From Beroe forskalii (taxonomy: Eukaryota > Ctenophora > Nuda > Beroida > Beroidae): 64,000 nucleotides of DNA. Both the position numbers and the translations under genes were made by a program. Below the pieces are notes generated by a model. It was not told where the DNA came from, made no database searches, and worked only from the letters and a program-made list of their open reading frames with translations. This document shows positions 47,645-57,896 of this stretch, piece by piece (the first letter of the stretch is position 1; every line of letters starts with the position of its first letter). The stretch spans positions 186,001 to 250,000 of the forward strand of contig WFMF01000094.1 of the NCBI GenBank assembly GCA_011033025.1, read 5' to 3'.

Positions 47645-47746
47645 TGAACTATATATCAAAAACTGTGTCATTAAAAACTAGAAGATCACTTTAACATTGA
47701 TAAAATGACCAATGTTAAAGTGGGTTCCTTGTTTTTAATGATACTA
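47645..47746. repeat. Small foldback (MITE-like)
   Basis: GTCATTAAAAAC pairs with GTTTTTAATGAT as outer arms. Nested inside, CACTTTAACATTG pairs with CAATGTTAAAGTG. Superfamily unknown. Confidence 0.6.
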
Positions 47747-47807
47747 TATATTTGGTAACTATATTGCTAGGCCAATGTTGGCCTAGCAATATAGTTACCA
47801 AATATAT
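47747..47807. repeat. Perfect short palindrome
   Basis: TTTGGTAACTATATTGCTAG and the adjoining GCCAA are followed by the exact inverse, leaving a loop of only a few bases. It directly abuts the foldback at 47645-47746. Confidence 0.8.
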
Positions 47808-48316
47808 TCGAATTCCACTCGAAATACTAAGTTGAGAATTATACCTAAGAGTGTTGGGTACTTAAAAGAATTACGGAATGTCTTCAATAAGCTTAAAATG
47901 AATAGTCGGATTCAGATGCAGTAACTGGACACTGCACAGCAACGTATTTTTATCTACATACTACAGTACGGAAGTGCTAATCATGATCAGCAATCATCCG
48001 TGTCTCAATAGTTAGTAGGAAAAGCAAAAAATGTTATTCAATTTTATGTGTAATCTAATGCAATAATAACATTTCATACCTCCCTCTTGTTTACCCCCCC
48101 CAGCTACTCGTGCCTGAATTGCCAAAGATCACGAATTTGAGGTGGTATTATCACACATGTGATTATGATTTATAAATGACAAAACTAACTTTTAGTTTAG
48201 ATAGCTAGTTCCAGGCATCCGTGAATCGAGCCAACATTATTACTGTCAATAGTCAATTGGTCACAGGTGAGTTGTAGGTTACGGTTAATGAAAGAATGAA
48301 AACTTGAAACGACGTC
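47808..48316. other. Gene-free sequence
   Basis: Nothing was recognised. Confidence 0.4.
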
Positions 48317-48631
48317 GATACTACAAGCAGGAACTAGCCAAAGCGGCGTAACGACACACACCACCAGGAACCAACCCAAAAAGCTCCCGAATCAAGCCGA
48401 AACAAGCTGAAACGAGGCGAAAAAAGCGAATCAGCCCGAAACAAGCGATACAACTCGAAACAAGTGAATGAACCCGAATCAACCTAGGTAAGGGTAGGGG
48501 TCAATTCGGGTTGATTCGCTTGTTTCAGGTTGATTCACTTATTTCGGCTTGATTCGGAAAGGTCTTTTGGTCAGTTCGGGGTGGTTTCGGTTCGTTTCGG
48601 CTTGATTCGACAAGTTCCTGTATGTAGTATC
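48317..48631. mobile_element. Foldback element of GAAACAAG repeats, copy 1
   Basis: The termini GATACTAC(A)AGCAGGAACT and their inverse enclose two opposing arms of about 11-bp repeats of the AAGCCGAAAC / GAAACAAG type, meeting near 48490. A diverged second copy lies at 54401-54700. No target duplication is clear. Confidence 0.7.
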
Positions 48632-49449
48632 AAAATTAGCACTTTAACCCACTGACGGCATCCACAAAATAGGCTAACATACCTGACAATCTTTTCAAGA
48701 ACTTAAAATAAATATTATTAGCACGAGAGTACAGTACCCTAAATGGTCAAGTTACGAAAATAAGATGCTATTTTCTGACACCTATTTAAGTATTAATTGT
48801 TCTGGTTTTTATGAAACTCTCTCCACCACGTGTAGTTGTGTTGAGTAGTTTACATAATCCCTCCATAATATTAACAAGAAAATATGGAACTTTTGTAATA
48901 CAGCATTTCTCAGAAACTCTCCAAGTCTAGACTAGGATAAGCCCGTAAAAGGAACAATTCCCGCAGAATCACGGAAATTAGCCCTCATTAATCATTACCT
49001 GACATTTTGGCAAGTGCCAAGTGGTTTGCGTGATGATTAGCCATCGAAAGGATGGTCACAGCACGGGGTGGGCTTGATCAGGCCTGTCAAGCAGCTCTCA
49101 AAAAGTTGACAGGATTTCATTTTTGAAGCCAATAAACCATGAGCCCATCCTTAACATGATAATATAATCACTTTCAAGTTTCACAACAGTGAAGTAGGTA
49201 TTTGCATGGAGATTGAGGGTTCAGGGCATTAATGAGACAGTGATGTACTGATGTGGGGTAAACAAATTTTATAAGGCATTTTAAGAATTGAACAAAAATT
49301 TGAAGATAAGTTGAGTGCACTAGAAGATTTGCATAGTGAGTACGAAAACAAGGCATACAACGAAATTGTGCAGAGAAAATAACATACAATGAAAAATTCA
49401 TGTTTGAATAAAAAAGAGATAATGAAGCACGATCAAAATGCTTCGAATT
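48632..49449. other. Gene-free sequence
   Basis: Nothing was recognised. Confidence 0.4.
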
Positions 49450-49458
49450 GTATTTTGT

Positions 49459-50847
49459 GATTCCCGGACTTTATGCCGACACTGGACCATATGCCGACTC
49501 CGAAAAACCCCTGGTCGGCATAAAGTCCAAAAATGGACTTTATACCGACACTGGACATTTTACCGACATGATTTCCCGGACTTATAAAAACGCAAAATAT
49601 AATTGCAAAGATAATAATATGATCAGTATTATAATATCACACACATAATAATCAAATACATAAGATCACTCATTATCTAAATCAAACTACCCACAACTTT
49701 CAGATATCTTACAATACTATAATCATCGTACTTGTCAACAACTCTCTGAAGACGTTCATCGTAGTTGATCCACTTCTTCTGTCGGGTAGGAGGGGGATCT
49801 CTGGTCATGTGCTTCACGATCTTCAGCTCTGTGAGGGAGTGCTCCAGCTTCAAGGCATCCAGGAAGGACCAGATGGTGGGGTTGGTGCAGGTCACAATGC
49901 TCTTGAAGCCATTGTGCCATCCCTCCGCAAGGTTGGAAGACCAAGGTAGACCGCAGATGGTGGCATCAAGTTCTGGTTCCATCCCAACTGGTCGAAGAGA
50001 GGTCTGGTAGAGGAAGTCCCCAGCCAGGTGTGCTCCATGTAGGCAGCAAAGGAGTCCATCTCTGAAGGAAGGAGAGGTTTGAGGTGCCGCCAAGCCATGT
50101 CGACATCACCGGGAGGAACGAAGGGGAGAGCTCCTACCATCTGGAAGGACTTCCGGACTGCCGAACCCACCACTCTGTACTCTTCGGTATATATACTCAT
50201 CTGTGTCCCAATCACAGCTTGGTGAAACATCACTTCATTCACTCCAACTTATAATCCCAATCACAGCTTCAGAAAACGTCCCTAAATTCATACAACCCAA
50301 TAATCTCAATCACAGCTTCACAAAACATCACTATATTTACTTCACCTAATAACAAGCTGCATCTAGCACCTCATCAGCGATCGCACCTTGTTAGCGACAC
50401 ATGACACGCGATCCAGCGGAAAAGCTCTCGAATAACAGGCCTGCTACTGCCTATTCCCAATCACAGCTTCATAAATCGTCCCTAAATTCATACAACCCAA
50501 TAATCTCAATCACAGCTTCACAAAATATCACTATATTTACTTCACCTAATAACAAGCTGCATCTAGCACCTCATCAGCGATCGCAATATCGCATCTTGTT
50601 AGCGACACATGACACGCGATCCACCGGAAAAGCTCTCGAATAACAGGCTTGATGCTGCCTAATAACCGCTATACACTATCGGATAAGGCACAAGGATACG
50701 ATAAACCAAATAACAGAAGGGTAGCACAGATTTGCCTGTCGGCATATAGTCCAAAATCGGACTTTATGCCGACAGACGATATACCGACATGTCCCTAGAA
50801 ATCCTATGTCGGCATATAGTCCGCTGTCGGCATAAAGTCCGGTTACC
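49459..50847 (-). mobile_element. Internally deleted MULE, copy 2
   Basis: Flanked by a perfect 9-bp duplication GTATTTTGT (49450-49458 and 50848-50856). Termini and subterminal repeats match copy 1 at 1033-3450. A deletion removes what is 1749-2840 in copy 1 (1092 bp), with the junction at 50181/50182. This takes out the FLYWCH finger and the first two catalytic Asp residues. The surviving C-terminal frame (49677-50093 and above) keeps the NLAEGWHNGFK motif. Copy 2 retains about 60 bp in the second subterminal block that copy 1 lacks. Few substitutions separate the copies. Confidence 0.93.
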
Positions 50848-50856
50848 GTATTTTGT

Positions 50857-51029
50857 GATACACCGTGATATGAATTGTTAATAATACTATAAATAGTCTG
50901 AAACCCACTACTACTAGAAATGTGGCAACTTTCGCCGGAACTTTGACGAAAATGATATAAGAAACCAATGAAATTAATTATAGGTTAATCATGAGAGCCA
51001 CGTGTTTATATCAACCCAGCAGGCCAAAA
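50857..51029. other. Short gene-free spacer
   Basis: Nothing recognisable between the MULE duplicate and the AACGTT-rich segment. Confidence 0.4.
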
Positions 51030-51625
51030 AGCGTTTAAAATACGTTTATTCAACGTTTTTTGGGAAACCTTAACGAAACGAAATAACGTTTAATAAACGT
51101 TTATTAAACGTTTTTTCGCGTAACGTTTTAAAGCATACATTCGGTTTAAAATTTACGTTTCATAAACGTTTCTAGGGAAACGTTTAATAAACGTCAAACA
51201 GAAACGGTTATTAAACGGAAAATCACTCGAAAAATAGTTCCTGCGGTTTCGTTTATTTATGGTTTATAAATCGTTTTCAAAAAAACGTTTCTGATTGGTA
51301 TCCTCAAAACTATAAATAAACCAATTGATTAACCATTTCATCACTAAATTATTTCTTACTGTCCTAGACCCCTAGGACAATCTCGACTTGGACTATCTAG
51401 TGAGTCCTCCGTCGACCATGAGTATACAGTATGAGTACACACATGGTTTTAACAAAAGTAATAGAACTGGGTTATTAACCACAGTATTTGCCTTGCAAGG
51501 CACAATTTACAGACTGAAGCAGGACGGGGGATATAATTGTAAGGGTAAAAGGTTTCCTTGTGTTTCTATGATAAGGTTTATTTTTGGTTTATTTTTGGTT
51601 TATTTTTGGTTTATTTTCGTTTATT
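51030..51625 (+). repeat. AACGTT-rich dispersed element, second copy
   Basis: 51030-51310 is packed with AACGTTTATTAAACGTT-type palindromes. 51413-51570 carries the CCGTCGACCATG, GCCTTGCAAGGCA and TTTCCTTGTGTTTC landmarks of the fullest copy (5775-6592). GGTTTATTTTT then repeats four times in tandem (about 51580-51620). Confidence 0.65.
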
Positions 51626-52887
51626 TCTTATTCATTCGCTATCTATCAGTTTTTTGTGCGTGTTGATTAAGCAATTTTCTTATCAACAAATTGCAGCGTA
51701 TTTGCACAATATAGCACAAGCCTTTGTCCACAGCTGGCACGAGTTCACGCCCTGGGCAAGGCGGTAATCCGCGGAAAGATAGAGAGTAGAACCATGTTTA
51801 AAATGTTATTTTGCGCCATTTTGAACATCTATAACTAAATCAGTTTTTATCGGATAATGTTTTAAATTGGTAAGTTGCTTATGTTGTTCCTTAAGAATTA
51901 GCTATAAAACAATTTTCAGGGCAATCAGGTGTTAAATGCGGCCTCTGGAAGCCTCTAAAAATTGAGCTGCAAAATGATTAAAATAGGTTTTTGGCGAAAA
52001 ACGTTCTGCTGCCGCACTTAGTAATGCTATATAAGTGACCTTTTCATGGTGTCCTGTTGCCTGTTAGTAAAAAATCAAAAATGATGGAAAATAGGAGATG
52101 AAATTGTGCTGCACGTGAGTTCACGCGGAAGTTTGGTAGAAATTAGGGCATTTCATGAAATCAATATATACATGGGATTTTCGACTTGATTTTGTTAAAA
52201 CAAGTTCAAATACGATTAATGTGCGTGAAATTAGGTTCCAATGCTACAATTTTGCACGTGAGTTAGCACGGACGTTTTGTAGAACTTATTGAAATCGCTA
52301 CTTTTGATTTATTCAGGCATTAAACGTTACGATATGATGAGTTACGTGAACCCAAAGTGTGTTCGGAGGAGTTGCATGGGTTTGAACGGCCTCATCCAAT
52401 TTTAAGGGAGATAATTCAGCGACGACTCTTTTGCGGTTTTGGAGCCATATAGTTATATAGTGTACAAAGATCACGCATTAAATTCTCGCTAGAAAATCTG
52501 CACAGTGTGGCGAAGGAAATGAACTTTCAATGCTGTGTTTGGTGAAAAGTGGGAGGAGGTCAACTGTACTGCAAGACGACAGTGATGAAGTTTGACAAGT
52601 CTAGTCTACTCAGTCAAATTTGGTTTTGACAGCTGTCCGCGGTTTTCTTGTCAAGAGAGCAAGAGCAGAGTCAGCAGCTGGATCGATTCATCAGTTGAGG
52701 CGGATTCCGATCAAAAATCAGGAAACTCGGTTACAGCAGAGTAAATGTGAGCAATTCAAGAGTGAGTTTGAGGAGTGTCAGTGATGCGGTCAAGCATGAG
52801 CTGGGGTATGAAGAAAGAAAAGAGAGCTGAAAGCTGCGGTGAAATTTGCTGAGAAACACGGCGACTGAAAGTGAAAGAAAGGGCGGT
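51626..52887. other. Gene-free sequence
   Basis: Nothing was recognised in about 1.2 kb. Confidence 0.4.
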
Positions 52888-53074
52888 AATATAGAGTTAC
52901 TCAACGAATAAGTGTGAAGTAACATGATTTATGCCACGAGCGAAGCGAGTTGCATAAATCGCATTATTCACCGAAGCCGAATGCTGAGTTGAATAATGAT
53001 TTGTTTTCATCGAGGGCGCAGCCCGAGTTGAAAACATGCTGTTACTTCACACTTATGAGTTGTGTAACGATATT
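52888..53074 (+). repeat. Three-hairpin element with GCGAAGC tips
   Basis: The outer inverted repeat contains ATAAGTGTGAAGTAACA. Hairpin 1 has a GATTTATGC / GCATAAATC stem and tip CGAGCGAAGCGAG. Hairpin 2 has an ATTATTCA / TGAATAAT stem with a degenerate tip. Hairpin 3 has a GTTTTCA / TGAAAAC stem and tip CGAGGGCGCAGCCCGAG. The order and linkers match 42596-42767, but the stem sequences differ on both sides. Confidence 0.75.
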
Positions 53075-53433
53075 ATTCACCAAGTGTAAAAAGTACAAAG
53101 CTTTGACCCTTTAAAAGGCTGAGGTTTTTAGCATTCTGCACAGTTCACAGCAGAAAAGGACGTTCTCTAGTATCACTTTTTTTGGTGTAGAGCAATTATC
53201 TACTGATCAGTCAAGGTAGCAGTGTGCCAGCTCTCCCAACAGAAAAGGACGTTCTGTCGTATCACTTATTTGGCCAAAGTGTTGAATAACATCATAAAAA
53301 TGGCAAATAACACGGTGTAAGAGTGGAATAACATGGTAAAAGTGTGAATAATACCGAAAAGGGTGGAATAATACGACAAAAAACTCTAAATTACACGTTT
53401 ATATTCAACCGGAATAACCCCACCACATGGTGA

Positions 53434-53548
53434 ATAATATGATGTTACTACACACTATTGAGGTGTGGATTGGTGAATATTCCTCGAGGCGAAGCCGAGT
53501 GGAATATGGGAAATCCACACCGATATCCGTGTGTAGTAACATTATTAT
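53434..53548 (+). repeat. Nested hairpin with GAGGCGAAGCCGAG tip
   Basis: The outer arms ATGTTACTACACAC / GTGTGTAGTAACAT enclose a second stem GTGTGGATT / AATCCACAC and a third ATATTCC / GGAATAT, which carries the GAGGCGAAGCCGAG tip. The intervening 53075-53433 has GGAATAACATGG-type repeats and no gene. Confidence 0.75.
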
Positions 53549-53875
53549 TTAACGATCCGAAAAAAGTACGAGGCCGCTCCGTAATCTGGATTTCAAACTC
53601 GGCGAACGGGCTGTGAGTTAAATAATAGTAATTATACTGTTTGTTCTTGAAGAGATTACCAGCGAAGTTGTGCGGGGGAAGTGGAGAAGAGCCTGCAGTG
53701 GACATATCTGCAACAGAGCGAGCCATCAGTCCGTGACTGCTATGGGGTGGGAATTTCTAATAACCTGAACAGCCGGATCAAGTTTGATTTTAAAGCCCTT
53801 GTGGGTGCTACACACAGGGTTTGTGATAAACAGGTTTTTCGTGAACGAAAAATACACATTTTTAAAAAGTTTACT

Positions 53876-54165
53876 TGAGGTTTCTATGGAACGAAACTTC
53901 AATCCACAAATTAGCTTTCTGTAAACCATAGATAAACGTTCCACATACGTTTATTTATGGTTTTGTAGAAAACGTTATATGTAAACCAAAAATAAACGTA
54001 TCAGAAACGTTTAATTTTGGTTTTGGTGTAAACGTTTCTACAGATCCGTCTATTAAACGTATCAAAAACGTTTAGAAATAACGTTTGACGAAAACCAAAA
54101 TTAAACCAAAGAAAAACGTTTTTCATTGGTTTATTTTTGGTTTGGTTTCTTTGTGCCGGCTGGGA
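53876..54165 (+). repeat. AACGTT-rich dispersed element, right-end copy
   Basis: It matches 6310-6592 from GAGGTTTCTATG through ATAACGTTTGACG to the closing TGCCGGCTGGG. The left part of the element is missing. Confidence 0.75.
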
Positions 54166-54400
54166 AGGATTCGTTATCTTGCAGCTTGTTCGGTACTGTC
54201 CAAAATAGGTATAATAATGCCTCTATCAAAGTATCAAGGGGATCGGAATTGTTTAAGAAATATAAGAACCACGCCTGTCAATTTGTTATCATTATTACTA
54301 TTAAATTATTATTATCATTGAACAGGATCTTTCTGAAATAACAGTTCAAATCCTCAAGATCACAGAAAATTTTGCATGCTTCGCTGAATTATGTATAGAT

Positions 54401-54700
54401 CGTCGATTATTACTTCAAGCAGGAACTAGCTGAATCAGGCCGAAACAAGCGGAACAAACCGAAACCTCCCCAAACCAACCGAGAAACCTCTCTGAATCAA
54501 GCCGAAATAAGCTGAAACGAGCCGAAACAAGTGAATCAACACGAAACGAGCGAATAAACCCGAGTTAGTGTGTTTCAGGTTGAATCACTTGTTTCAGAAT
54601 GTTTCGGATCGTTTCGGCTTGGTTCGGGGAGGTTTTTGGTTTGTTACGCTCTCGGTTCGGCTTGATTCGACTATAGTTCCTGTTTGTAATATCAACGACG
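54401..54700. mobile_element. Foldback element of GAAACAAG repeats, copy 2
   Basis: Diverged copy of 48317-48631 with CAGGAACTA termini and CGTCG outside both ends in inverted orientation. The arms meet near 54570. Confidence 0.7.
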
Positions 54701-54708
54701 TATACATA

Positions 54709-54776
54709 GTTTCATTAAACAATGAATAAGCATACATCAATAAATTTATGTATGCTTATTCATTGTTTATTGAAAC
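54709..54776. repeat. Short inverted repeat (hairpin)
   Basis: 29-bp arms (GTTTCATTAAACAATGAATA and following, against the inverse) around a 10-bp AT loop, with one mismatch seen. Confidence 0.75.
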
Positions 54777-56243
54777 CATTTCGTAAACCGAGAAAGGGAC
54801 TATTTGTTGAAACTAATATCCATAAAGTGGTAGAATTCAAGCATTCAATGATGTGATGTCAGGGAGAAAAACCAACCTATTTCAAAGTTAATGGAAGGCT
54901 TTTATCGGTGATCACGCACTCAACATTTAGACCATCACCGGCGGATTGTTAGTTCTTTATCATGAAACTGGAAATAGTTAGTGGGGAAATGAATCAAGAA
55001 TCATTTAATTTTAACAATAATAATGCGGTCTTAGAGCGTGCTCGCGATTTGATTGGTCTAAGATCCCGCAAAACAATTTGGAAGGAGGTATTTGGCCCAA
55101 CGTAGACGTCGATATTCGATATGAAAGGGTCTATCTGGCCAAATTCCATGGGAACTCACTGAAATCCTAATAATAGAATATGTTGAATCTGTTGAAAGAA
55201 TTATGAAAGCAGAACCAAATTTTTTTCCCATCATATGCAGACGTCTCGGGGATGTAGGCAAGGGGGCATGGGACTACACGCCCCCCCCCCTTTTACAGGG
55301 GACCAGCCCCCTAGTTTTGAAAAGCCCCTTTTTTATCTCGAAGGTTTTACTGTTGTACTTCCCTCTCCCCAGAAAAATCTTATGGGGGCCTTGGCCCTAC
55401 CTAGGATTTTCTCAAAAATTTGTACACCAAAATGATTAAGTGTAAAATGAAGTTTCCTTGAAATCCATCTTTTCAGAATCAAAGCAAACAGAAAACATGA
55501 TTTGTTGTATTTTTATGCAAAATTAGGGCTTTAAAAAAGAAAATTCGTTTATGAAAATTTAGGCCCCCTTTGTTTTCAAAAGCCCCCCGCCCCCCTTAGT
55601 AAAAATAGAAAAAAAGGCCCCCACTGGCTCGAAAAAGTGTGTAATGACATGCAAGCAGGTCACAAATTGCCAAATTTTTCGGAGTCCCCGCCGAATAAGG
55701 GTCAATAATAAAGAAAAACACTCACTCTTACTTCTGTCATTCAAGGAGACTGGTCCCAGGTCCCACGTTCCCTTGCTACCCAGTACTAGTAGTGCCTTCT
55801 TCTGGACAAACTGTTATTAAGATGCTGTGTGCTTCGCATGTGTGTGATCTGAAGCCACTTCCGCATCATTTTATCACCAGACATAACCTCAAATGGATAA
55901 GACAATCAAGAAATGGCTGGATCTTTGTCGTAAGAGTATCATTAAATCCTTTCTTAGGGAGTTACAAATACATTAATATGACCGAGGCGCAAAACTGCGC
56001 ACTTACATTCAATTTTCACAAGATTTAACTGCTCCTATATAGCGTAAGAAATAGGACATGGCGCAATTAATAATTATGGAAAAAGAAAAATATGAAAAAG
56101 AAAAGAGTATGCCGTATGTAACCAGCAAAACTCATTTCTGATTTTGGTCACAATTCACAAATGAAATTATTGGCTAATGAAATTATTTAAGCCCCACTAC
56201 ACTCCATGAAATTGTGTTTATTGTAAACTTAAAAAGGGGAACG
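54777..56243. other. Gene-free stretch with G/C runs
   Basis: No gene was recognised. 55255-55625 has C and G runs and AAAAGCCCC-type segments at both ends and may be a decayed element, but I could not define its termini. Confidence 0.4.
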
Positions 56244-56390
56244 GACATTTTACCTCACGACACTTTACCACAAGTTATTTCAACCACAGGCAAAGGTTAG
56301 AGTCTGGTTTAGGGCTAGAGTTAATATAAGGGTTCCTTGGGCTAGAGTCAGGGGCGAGAGAAATGAGGTGCTGTGAGGTATAAAAATGTC
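56244..56390. repeat. Possible small foldback
   Basis: GACATTTTACCTCACGACACT is mirrored imperfectly by a segment ending TGTGAGGTATAAAAATGTC. Boundaries uncertain. Confidence 0.4.
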
Positions 56391-56707
56391 TGAGGTTATA
56401 AGTTGAGCTCCCATTGTACGATGTATGACCCGCTGACGACAGCGGCGCTGATTCTCACGAGGGTCTGTCAACGGCCGACAAGGCTCCCATTGGAAATTGA
56501 AGCGGTTTCGTAGTGCAAATCTTCCCCAACAAAGTCAATTGAGAGGTGGTCCCAATGCGAACCCTTATCGAAAACCTCATACAATTTCGACGCGAATTGT
56601 CGATGAATGCTGCCCAATTAAAGTCAACTTCATTTAAGAATACACATTTTACTATCAATACTGCTTTTGGGAATCACCACGAAAACGTTTCCACGCTTGT
56701 GCAGACA

Positions 56708-56874
56708 GACAAAACACCGCCCGGACGAAACACCACCTTAGAGCACAAATTTTGCGGAAGGAACGCACAATTCTACGTTCCCAACGCACAATTTCCGCTC
56801 TAGGGTGGTGTTAACTGTTATATGTCTGGGTGGCGTTTTGTCCGGGTGGTGTTTTGTCCGGGTGGTGTTTTGTC
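56708..56874. repeat. Small foldback with 16-bp tandem end
   Basis: GACAAAACACCGCCCGGAC at the left is inverted at the right. There GTCCGGGTGGTGTTTT occurs in a tandem run of a diverged copy plus two perfect ones. Confidence 0.65.
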
Positions 56875-57896
56875 CTACCATCTGTGGACTATTTCCTAAA
56901 TTGAATTGCGAGATCTGAGTTTAGTCCATGATTTAAATGTCACTACAGACAGCAATCTTAAAGCGGTGAATTCGATCAATCATTTGCTAGATCGAATTTT
57001 AATTTTTGCTCAATTGACTTTCATATTACAACTGAAAACCGGTTCACTTAGTAATTTCTTAGTATGTCCCAAAAAGATCCGAACCGATCCTAAAGGATGT
57101 GAAAATTTAAACTGCAACTATTTTTAGGTCATTAGTTCATATCACGTAATGAAGCATTCGAAATTCAGTGACCTTCTATGTATTTAATTGCACTGTGCGC
57201 TGCTCACGCGCGGCTCAAATTTGATCACGTGACCAAAAATTTATTGGGTTTCCACAACAAAAACAGCCGTGCGCATTACATTTTAGACTGTGGGACAAAA
57301 ATAACTCGACAATTTCGTCACTTAGGGTACACCTTGTACGTCATTATGACGATGTAGCCAGTTACTTTCGTTGTTATCTTAAATACTACAACCTAATCAT
57401 GAATCCAACAAATTTCAGGGAGAATCCAGCGTTGGACCGAACGATGATCGTAATTTTCGACTCACAAAGAACATATCTTTACGGAGAGACAGGGTTGTAT
57501 TAAATGAGAGGGCGTGCCCTGATCTCACGATACACTGGAAATTAGTGGAAGCAGTTGTCCTGTATATATGATTATCAATAAACCTGAAATTATTCATTAA
57601 TTTTATCATATATTTCATTTTCATCAAACTTTCAAGTCAACCTAATTCAATGAGATGGAAAACACAATCAATACTGCTTTTGAGATTTGAATTATATTAT
57701 CAATTACTAAATCATTGAAGTAAAACCAAACAGCCAATCAACAATATTCATTTCATCAAGAAGAGTTTTCACTATACAATAAGCCAATTACATCGGCTGA
57801 CTATAGGTTCCCACGAACAACACAGCAGGTTGCCAATAAATGAAATGCTGAAAGCAAAATGTACCACCACACGGAGATTCCCTGACAATTATCATT
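56875..57896. other. 3' flank of the UBR gene
   Basis: It should contain the UBR 3' untranslated region on the minus strand. I could not pick a convincing polyadenylation signal: a minus-strand AATAAA lies about 650 bp past the stop, near 57240, and nothing closer is clear. Confidence 0.4.
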
